33,927 nt of DNA, taken from NCBI GenBank assembly GCA_022823765.1, contig JAJEHK010000107.1, positions 1-33,927 on the forward strand, given 5' to 3'. Shown here piece by piece: positions 27,569 through 33,927 of this stretch. The stretch's first letter is position 1. Each line of letters opens with the position of its first letter. Below the pieces are notes generated by a model. That model ran no database searches and had not been told where the DNA came from. It saw only the letters and a program-made list of their open reading frames with translations. The stretch comes from Alphaproteobacteria bacterium. Lineage in GTDB: Bacteria > Pseudomonadota > Alphaproteobacteria > SP197. Both the position numbers and the translations under genes were made by a program.

Positions 27569-27663
27569 GAAGGCTGCGGCATTCCGTTTCAACCTCGGGG
27601 AACCATCCAATTCCCTGACGTACAAGCCACTTCAGCGCCAACAGGAGAAAGCGGGTCTCAACC

Positions 27664-28005
27664 ATGGAAGTCAGGACAGAGCAAGAGGACGATGTCCTTG
27701 TCACCACCGTCAACGGCCGCATAGACAGCGCCACGGTCAGCGAGTTCCAGCACCTGATGGAAAGGGCCATCACCGATGACATCAGGAGAGTCATCGTCGA
27801 CTTCGAGAATCTGAGCTACATCAACAGCGCTGGTCTGAGGGCGGTTCTCGTGATCACCAAGAACCTGTGGACGCGCAATGCGAAGCTGGCGCTCCATTCG
27901 CTGCAACCATCCATCCAGGAAGTTTTTTCCATCGCCGGATTCGACAAGATCATCCAGGTGTGCGCCGACAAGGCTGAGGCACTTGACGCAACCCAGGAAA
28001 AGTAA
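27664..28005 (+). CDS. STAS-domain anti-sigma factor antagonist (SpoIIAA/RsbV-like)
   Basis: DVLVTTVNGRIDSATVSEFQHLMERAI...RRVIVDFENLSYINSAGLRAVLVITKNLW...EVFSIAGFDKII; NSAG motif with candidate phospho-Ser55. Confidence 0.92.
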   Translation: MEVRTEQEDDVLVTTVNGRIDSATVSEFQHLMERAITDDIRRVIVDFENLSYINSAGLRAVLVITKNLWTRNAKLALHSLQPSIQEVFSIAGFDKIIQVCADKAEALDATQEK

Positions 28006-28052
28006 GGTCGCATCACCCGTTTCCCCTGGCTTAACTTGATCATGGGCGCCAC

Positions 28053-29210
28053 ATGACCGAACCGCGCAAGATACTTGTCGTTGACGATGAACCGGATCTC
28101 GAACGCCTGATGCTGCAGCGGATGCGCCGGGAGATCAGACGCGGGAAGTTTCACTTCACATTTGCCGGCAACGGTATTGAGGCTCTTGCGGCGCTCAACA
28201 AGGACCCCGAGATCGAGATGGTTCTCTCGGACATCAACATGCCCGAGATGGACGGCCTGACACTGCTTGAACAAATTCCCAAGGTAGACCCGAACATCCG
28301 GTCGGTGATTGTTTCCGCCTACGGCGACATGAAGAACATTCGCACCGCCATGAATCGCGGCGCCTTCGATTTCGTGACCAAGCCGCTAGATTTCGACGAT
28401 CTGAGGGTCACCATCGATCGCACACTGCGGCATCTCGAGATGCTCCGCGAAGCTTTGCAGTCGCGCGACAAACTCGTCGCCCTGGAGAACGAACTCAGCG
28501 TCGGACGCGCGATGCAACAGGCGATCCTTCCAACGAGTTTCCCGGAGTCGCAGACTTACCAGGTCTTTGCCAACATGGAACCCGCCCGGGACGTCGGCGG
28601 AGATTTCTTCGATATCCTCCACCTGCCTGACGACAGGATCGGACTGTCCATTGCGGATGTCTCCGGCAAGGGCGTCCCCGCAGCCCTCTTCATGATGTCG
28701 AGCCGCACCCTTCTCAAGGGCGCCGCGGTTGGAAGAACCTCGCCAAGTGAGGTGCTGCAGGAAGTCAACGACCTGCTGAACGAGAACAACGAGACCTCAA
28801 TGTTTGTGACGCTGTTCTTCGCCATCTTCGACCCCGCCTCGGGCATGCTCACCTTTGCCAATGCGGGGCACAATCCCCCACTCATCATTCACGCGGATGG
28901 CAGCCACACGCAGTTCGGCACCACCGCCGGCGTGGCACTCGGGGTCGTGCCGGGAATCGAGTACACGCAACAGCAGATCCGCTTGCAGTCCGGCGACATG
29001 GCCGTCTTCTACACCGACGGCGTGACGGAGGCTGAAAACGAGGACCAGGAACAGTTCGGTCTGGAACAGCTGACAACGCTGTTCAGCGAGTCCGCGCCGA
29101 CGAGTGCCAAGGAAGCCAACCATGCCGTGTTCCGGGCAGTTGAGGCTTTCTCGGGGAACGCCCCGCAATTCGACGACATCACCTGTCTCACTCTCTACCG
29201 TTCGGGGTGA
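28053..29210 (+). CDS. Response regulator receiver domain fused to PP2C-type (SpoIIE/RsbU) Ser phosphatase
   Basis: REC: ILVVDDEPDL, VLSDINMPEMDG (Asp60), VSAYGD, TKPLDF. PP2C: MEPARDVGGDFFDIL, SIADVSGKGVPAALFMM, FYTDGVTEAENE, FDDITCLTL. Confidence 0.95.
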   Translation: MTEPRKILVVDDEPDLERLMLQRMRREIRRGKFHFTFAGNGIEALAALNKDPEIEMVLSDINMPEMDGLTLLEQIPKVDPNIRSVIVSAYGDMKNIRTAMNRGAFDFVTKPLDFDDLRVTIDRTLRHLEMLREALQSRDKLVALENELSVGRAMQQAILPTSFPESQTYQVFANMEPARDVGGDFFDILHLPDDRIGLSIADVSGKGVPAALFMMSSRTLLKGAAVGRTSPSEVLQEVNDLLNENNETSMFVTLFFAIFDPASGMLTFANAGHNPPLIIHADGSHTQFGTTAGVALGVVPGIEYTQQQIRLQSGDMAVFYTDGVTEAENEDQEQFGLEQLTTLFSESAPTSAKEANHAVFRAVEAFSGNAPQFDDITCLTLYRSG

Positions 29211-29214
29211 TGGT

Positions 29215-29634
29215 GTGACAGCCAGCACGACCCTCGTCATCAAGACGGCCATCGAGGAACTGCAGAAGATCGAGACCGCCGTGGACGAGATCTCCGGCGC
29301 CGAGGGCTGGCAGCCGGATATCGAGTTCAAGATCAGACTGGTCCTCGATGAACTCTGCACCAACGTGGTGAACTACGCCCACCGCGACGACCTCGATCAC
29401 GACATGACAGTCACGATCGAGTCCGATGACGATGAAGTGAGGGTCGAGATCGTCGACGATGGCGATCCCTTCAATCCCCTGGAGGATGCCCCGGAACCCG
29501 ACACGGAATCGGCACTGATAGACCGCAAGATTGGCGGACTCGGCGTCTATTTCGTCAAGACGCTCGTGGATGACGCCCGTTACTGGCGCGTTGACGACAA
29601 GAACCACGTGGCGCTCTCCAAACGGAGGAGTTGA
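29215..29634 (+). CDS. ATP-binding anti-sigma/serine kinase-like protein (HATPase_c_2, RsbW family)
   Basis: GTG start 29215, 4 nt after the upstream stop; FKIRLVLDELCTNVVNYAHRDDLDHDMTVTI (N-box), EIVDDGDPFNP (G1), KIGGLGVYFVKTLVDDARYWR (G2). The track start at 29104 lies inside the upstream gene. Confidence 0.9.
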   Translation: MTASTTLVIKTAIEELQKIETAVDEISGAEGWQPDIEFKIRLVLDELCTNVVNYAHRDDLDHDMTVTIESDDDEVRVEIVDDGDPFNPLEDAPEPDTESALIDRKIGGLGVYFVKTLVDDARYWRVDDKNHVALSKRRS

Positions 29635-30875
29635 TGCAGCGGGCCATACTGCCCCGTTTGTGTGCTGCCGTGCTGGTGCTCGCTGCCAACCTCGCTCATG
29701 CCGACGAAGCGGGTGTCGATAACGATTCCGTCACGTTCGGACAGTCGGCTGCCTTCAGCGGACCGGCACAGGATCTTGGCATTGAGATGCGCCGGGGCAT
29801 CGAAATGGCATTCGCGGAAGCCAACGAGACAGGCGGCGTCTTCGGCCGCGCCCTTGAACTTGTCTCACTTGATGACGCCTACGAGCCGGAAGCCGCGATC
29901 GCCAATACGATGGAACTGATCACAGAGGAGAACGTGTTCGCCCTGATCGGAGCCGTCGGCACGCCGACTTCAAGATCTGCCGTCCCGGTTGCCCATGCCG
30001 AAGACGTTCCCTATATCGCGCCCTTCACGGGCGCTGCCTTCCTGCGTGACCGCCAGTGGAGCAACGTGATCAACCTGAGGGCGTCCTACTATCAGGAAAC
30101 CGAGAAGATCGTCGATTTCCTCACCACGTCGCTGGGTATCGACCGCATCGGAGTTTTCTACCAGGACGATTCATTCGGCCAAGCCGGGCTGCGCGGCGTC
30201 CAGATCGCTCTGGAGCGGCGCGGTCTCCAGATGGTCGGGACCGGCGTCTATCCGCGCAACACCAGGGCGGTCAAGACGGGGCTTCTTGATCTGCGGTCGG
30301 CCAACCCCGATGCGGTTGTGCTCATTGGCGCCTATCAACCGGTGGCCCGTTTCATCGCCTGGGCGAAGCAGATCGGCTTCGAGCCCCATTTCATGACCAT
30401 CTCGTTTGTCGGCAGCAATGCACTCATCGAAGAACTCGGACCCGCAAGCAGCGGCATATTCGTGACCCAGGTTGTTCCACCACCGCACGGCAACGAAAGC
30501 GCTGTCATCATTGAAGACGGGCTTCTTCACAGCGTCGGCGCCGACACCACCGACACCAGCCTGCCGATTGTCGAACACTACCGGCAGCTTCTGGCGAGGA
30601 TGTATCCGCAGACGCCGCCCGGCTTCGTTTCACTCGAAGGCTACCTGGCGGGTCGCCTGGTCGTCAGTATCCTGGAGAGCTGTGGCGTATCTCCTGATCG
30701 CGCCTGTTTCCTCGAGACCATGACCTACCACCATGTCATCGACCTTGGGGGGTTCTCGGTCCGGTTCGGATACGACAACCAGGGGTCCGACGCGGTCTAC
30801 CTGACAGTCGTCGATGATCAGGGCCGCTACCGGAAGGTCGTCGAAACAGCAGGTGACGCCGGCGGCGGGGAATGA
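29634..30875 (+). CDS. Periplasmic substrate-binding protein, branched-chain amino acid/type-1 PBP family
   Basis: Signal peptide MQRAILPRLCAAVLVLAANLAHA; FGQSAAFSGPAQDLGIEMRRGIEMAFAEANETGGVFGRALELVSLDDAYEPEAAIANTMELITEENVFALIGAVGTPTSRSAVPVA; no ABC permease or ATPase genes adjacent. Confidence 0.92.
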   Translation: MQRAILPRLCAAVLVLAANLAHADEAGVDNDSVTFGQSAAFSGPAQDLGIEMRRGIEMAFAEANETGGVFGRALELVSLDDAYEPEAAIANTMELITEENVFALIGAVGTPTSRSAVPVAHAEDVPYIAPFTGAAFLRDRQWSNVINLRASYYQETEKIVDFLTTSLGIDRIGVFYQDDSFGQAGLRGVQIALERRGLQMVGTGVYPRNTRAVKTGLLDLRSANPDAVVLIGAYQPVARFIAWAKQIGFEPHFMTISFVGSNALIEELGPASSGIFVTQVVPPPHGNESAVIIEDGLLHSVGADTTDTSLPIVEHYRQLLARMYPQTPPGFVSLEGYLAGRLVVSILESCGVSPDRACFLETMTYHHVIDLGGFSVRFGYDNQGSDAVYLTVVDDQGRYRKVVETAGDAGGGE

Positions 30876-33058
30876 CGATGTTCCGGCGCCTCTACAATCT
30901 GCGCTCGCGTATCTCGGCGCAGCTCACCATCGCCATCATGGGAGCAGTGGCCATGACGGTCATCTCCGGCATGGTGGGCTGGTACTCCTTTGATCGCGTG
31001 GCGGATGCCCAACGGCGCGTCAGCGAGGGAACGGTTCCGGCCATTGCCGCTGCATTCGGTATCGCCCAGCAAAGCGGCGCCCTGGCAGCGGCGGCGCCGA
31101 AGCTTGCCGCGGCCAGCACGCAACTTGACCTGACCTACGCCGGTTTCGAGATTCAGCAGAATCGCGAAGAGTTCGCCAGGCAACTGCAGTTGCTGGAGGA
31201 GCTCGGCGGCGACGAGGAGCATTTCCAGCCAATCCGCACCCAGGGACGTGCTCTGGTCAGCACCATCGTCGACATAGAAGACCTGATGTGGAACCTCTTC
31301 GCATTCGAGGCATCACGCCAGCGTCTCAGGGACCGGATGGCGGTACTCTCCAGGGAATTCAATCACTTTCTCGCTCCCGCCATCGACGACCAGTTGTTCT
31401 ATGCCATGACCGGCTACCGGGTTCTCGGTGAAGTGCCGATGGTTCGGACCCACGCCTTCACCGACAGCGAGATACTGCGTTACCGAACCCTCTCGGAAGT
31501 CCATTCCGGCACAACGGTGGCGTTCGAGATCCTGGCGACGGTCTTCAACACGTCCAGCATCACACTTCTCGAGCCACTCAGGGAAAGGTTCGAAGCTGTC
31601 AGAAGGGGGATTCACAACAACATCAACACCCTTCCCGACGGCGAAGAGAGACGACTCCTCGACAATCTCTTCACCGAAATGGACCGGCTTGGCAGCGGCG
31701 AGGGCAGTGGTTTCGACATTCGTCAACGGGAGCTCGAGGCCGAGATCGAACTCCAGGAAACCCTGGAGTTGAACCAGTCACTGGCACTCAACCTGGTCAA
31801 CAACGTCGAGAAACTGGTCAGCGTAGCCGAAGACGCCGCCATCAATGCGACCGCGGCTTCCGAGGATGCCATCCTGACCGGGCGCAATCTCCTGATCGGC
31901 ATCAGTTTGGCCAGTTTCGTAGGGGCTGCGCTGATCTCCTGGCTCTATGTCGGCCGCGGCCTCATCCGGCGACTTTCACTGTTGTCGGACCACATGCGGG
32001 TCATGGCGAAGGGTGACCTGGAGAGAGAGATCGAGGTACGTGGCAGTGACGAGATTGCAGAGATGTCCTCTGCACTGGAGGTGTTCCGGCAGCATGCCCT
32101 TGAGGTTCAGCGACTCAATCTCGTCGAAAAGATGGCCAACGAACTGAAGGCGAAGAACGAACTTATCGAGACAGCCCTCAACGATCTCGAGAAGGCCCAG
32201 GACCAGATTGTCATGCGCGAGAAACTCGCGGCACTCGGTGAACTCACCGCCGGTGTCGCCCACGAGATCCGCAATCCGCTCAACTTCATCAAGAATTTTG
32301 CCGAAGGCTCGACAGAACTTCTCGAGGAGATGGTGGAGGAGATCGAGGCATTGCTTGCGGATGTTGAAGAAAACGAAGAAACAAAGGAACGCCGTGATCT
32401 CGTCCAGGAGATTGTCGACGACCTGGTCGAGAACACGAGACTCATACGCCAGCATGGCACGCGCGCTGACAGTATTGTGCAGAACATGCTGATGATGGGC
32501 CGTGGATCGGGTGAGCGTCAGCCGGCCGCCATCAATCCACTGGTCGACGAGCATGCCCGTCTCGCCTATCACAGCGCCCGGGCAACGGACACCAACTTCC
32601 AGGCAGAACTCGTCTTTGAACTTGATCCCGAGGTCCCGGAGATGCACATCATTCCCCAGGATATCGGCCGCGTCTTTCTCAATCTGATCGGCAACGCCTG
32701 CTATGCCGCCGATGACCGTCGGCGCAAGGTGCGCGAGGCAGACCCGTCAGCCCGCTTCGACCCGGTTATCCGGATCAGCACCAAGAAGCTGGATGACGGT
32801 GTCGAGATTTCCATTCGAGACAACGGCACCGGCATCCCCGACGATGTCATCGGAAAGATTTTCAACCCCTTCTTCACGACCAAACCGACGGACCAGGGAA
32901 CCGGACTCGGACTCGCGATGTCGAACGACATCATTCGCGAGCACGGCGGCACCATCACGGTCGACTCCGAACCCGATTCCTACACCGAGTTCACCGTGCA
33001 CCTGCCCTTCGACACGACGCCAACCACCAACGATTCTTCTCCGGCCCCGCCCGACTGA
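30872..33058 (+). CDS. Sensor histidine kinase with TorS-like helical periplasmic sensor and HAMP
   Basis: Two TMs; periplasmic helical region VGWYSFDRVADAQRRVSEGTVPAIAAAFGIAQQSGALAAAAPKLAAASTQLD; HAMP RLSLLSDHMRVMAKGDLEREIEVRGSDEIAEMSSALEVFRQ; H-box GELTAGVAHEIRNPLNFIKNF (His464); N-box NLIGNACYAADD; G boxes DNGTGIPDD, GTGLGLAMS. ATGA overlap with the PBP gene. Confidence 0.94.
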   Translation: MTMFRRLYNLRSRISAQLTIAIMGAVAMTVISGMVGWYSFDRVADAQRRVSEGTVPAIAAAFGIAQQSGALAAAAPKLAAASTQLDLTYAGFEIQQNREEFARQLQLLEELGGDEEHFQPIRTQGRALVSTIVDIEDLMWNLFAFEASRQRLRDRMAVLSREFNHFLAPAIDDQLFYAMTGYRVLGEVPMVRTHAFTDSEILRYRTLSEVHSGTTVAFEILATVFNTSSITLLEPLRERFEAVRRGIHNNINTLPDGEERRLLDNLFTEMDRLGSGEGSGFDIRQRELEAEIELQETLELNQSLALNLVNNVEKLVSVAEDAAINATAASEDAILTGRNLLIGISLASFVGAALISWLYVGRGLIRRLSLLSDHMRVMAKGDLEREIEVRGSDEIAEMSSALEVFRQHALEVQRLNLVEKMANELKAKNELIETALNDLEKAQDQIVMREKLAALGELTAGVAHEIRNPLNFIKNFAEGSTELLEEMVEEIEALLADVEENEETKERRDLVQEIVDDLVENTRLIRQHGTRADSIVQNMLMMGRGSGERQPAAINPLVDEHARLAYHSARATDTNFQAELVFELDPEVPEMHIIPQDIGRVFLNLIGNACYAADDRRRKVREADPSARFDPVIRISTKKLDDGVEISIRDNGTGIPDDVIGKIFNPFFTTKPTDQGTGLGLAMSNDIIREHGGTITVDSEPDSYTEFTVHLPFDTTPTTNDSSPAPPD

Positions 33059-33089
33059 TCGGGGCACTGCGGCATCAGCCGAACACGTG

Positions 33090-33927
33090 TCACAGATCGG
33101 CGAAGACGTGGGTCTCACCTCCGCCACCAGGGTGTGAGACGGCGCCAAGACGGGCCGGTCCGACGGTCTGTGCGTACTTCCAGATGACACCCGAATTGTA
33201 GTCGGTGGTCCTGGGTTTCCACGCCTTGCGGCGGGCCTCGAGTTCAGCCGCGTCGAGTTCGACGTCGAGTGTTCCCGCGGCCGCATCGATGGCGATCATG
33301 TCACCGTCCCTGAGCAAACCGATCGGTCCGCCGGCTCCCGCCTCCGGTCCCACATGACCGATGCAGAATCCACGGGTGGCTCCGGAGAACCGGCCATCGG
33401 TGATGAGGGCAACCTTTTCACCCATTCCCTGACCATAGAGCGCGCTCGTGGTGGCCAGCATCTCGCGCATTCCCGGCCCGCCTCGTGGCCCCTCGTAGCG
33501 GATGATCAGGACGTCTCCCTCATCGAATGCGCCGGCGAGGACGGCATCGAGGCAGGCCTCCTCGGTGTCAAAGCAGCGAGCCGGGCCACGGAACTGAAGG
33601 CGAGAGAGGCCGGCGATCTTCACGATGGCGCCTTCGGGCGCGAGATTGCCCTTGAGACCGACCACGCCGCCGGTGCTTGACAGCGGATTGGTCACGGGCC
33701 GCACCACGTCCTGATCCTCGGGGAAAACGACGTCGGCGTGGTTTTCGGCGAGCGTCTTTCCGGTCACGGTGAGAGTATCGCCGTGCAGGAATCCACCATC
33801 GAGAAGGGTCCTGATAAGTACCGGAATGCCGCCAATTCCATAGAGGTCCTTGGCCACGTAACGGCCACCAGGCTTGAGATCGGCGATATAGGGGGTGCGG
33901 CGAAAGACGTCGCAGACATCCTCGAGG
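33090..33927 (-). CDS. ilvD: Dihydroxy-acid dehydratase (IlvD/Edd family), C-terminal portion, truncated by window edge
   Basis: [40 protein letters not shown]...[16 protein letters not shown]...[19 protein letters not shown]...[24 protein letters not shown]. Frame continues past the track ATG (33857) to the window end. Confidence 0.92.
   Translation of the reverse strand, partial: LEDVCDVFRRTPYIADLKPGGRYVAKDLYGIGGIPVLIRTLLDGGFLHGDTLTVTGKTLAENHADVVFPEDQDVVRPVTNPLSSTGGVVGLKGNLAPEGAIVKIAGLSRLQFRGPARCFDTEEACLDAVLAGAFDEGDVLIIRYEGPRGGPGMREMLATTSALYGQGMGEKVALITDGRFSGATRGFCIGHVGPEAGAGGPIGLLRDGDMIAIDAAAGTLDVELDAAELEARRKAWKPRTTDYNSGVIWKYAQTVGPARLGAVSHPGGGGETHVFADL

Noticed and set aside
27600-27625. 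GGAAC...CGTA upstream of the STAS gene as an EcfG (general stress) promoter
   Set aside because: Spacing is 15 nt and the -10 is CGTA rather than the expected 16-17 nt and CGTT, so the match is not convincing.
26214-27794. 526-aa minus-strand ORF opposite glnE
   Set aside because: Antisense shadow ORF in GC-rich coding sequence; glnE on the plus strand has clear family motifs and the antisense translation has none.
1-33927. CRISPR arrays, tRNA/rRNA genes, transposases, phage genes or toxin-antitoxin pairs
   Set aside because: Looked for by reading both strands and the ORF translations; nothing recognisable was found. A tRNAscan or Infernal run was not possible here.

Overview
This window looks like a GC-rich alphaproteobacterial chromosome segment, with about 35 protein-coding genes and no tRNA, rRNA, CRISPR array or transposon that I could recognise. 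From left to right it contains:
- a partial sterol desaturase/fatty acid hydroxylase family gene
- a long-form dCTP deaminase and trmFO
- an unlisted 29-aa membrane microprotein ahead of a short PuuD-like membrane protein
- a housekeeping block: Mth938-like, secF, secD, yajC, DUF815 ATPase, NlpD-like LysM/M23, pcm, serS, tatC, tatB, tatA
- a YHS-domain protein and an orphan ABC ATPase
- scpB, scpA, an M50 protease, nagZ, a SPOR protein, argS and dgt
- erpA, xthA, an Asp/Glu racemase-like gene and glnE
- a compact five-gene signalling cluster (27664-33058)
- a partial ilvD at the right edge.

The signalling cluster is the most interesting region. It encodes a STAS antagonist, a REC-PP2C phosphatase, an RsbW-like HATPase, an orphan type-1 periplasmic binding protein and a TorS-like histidine kinase. 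It reads as a complete ligand-to-partner-switch circuit with no sigma factor or transporter genes beside it. All family calls come from reading the translated sequence; no database search was run.
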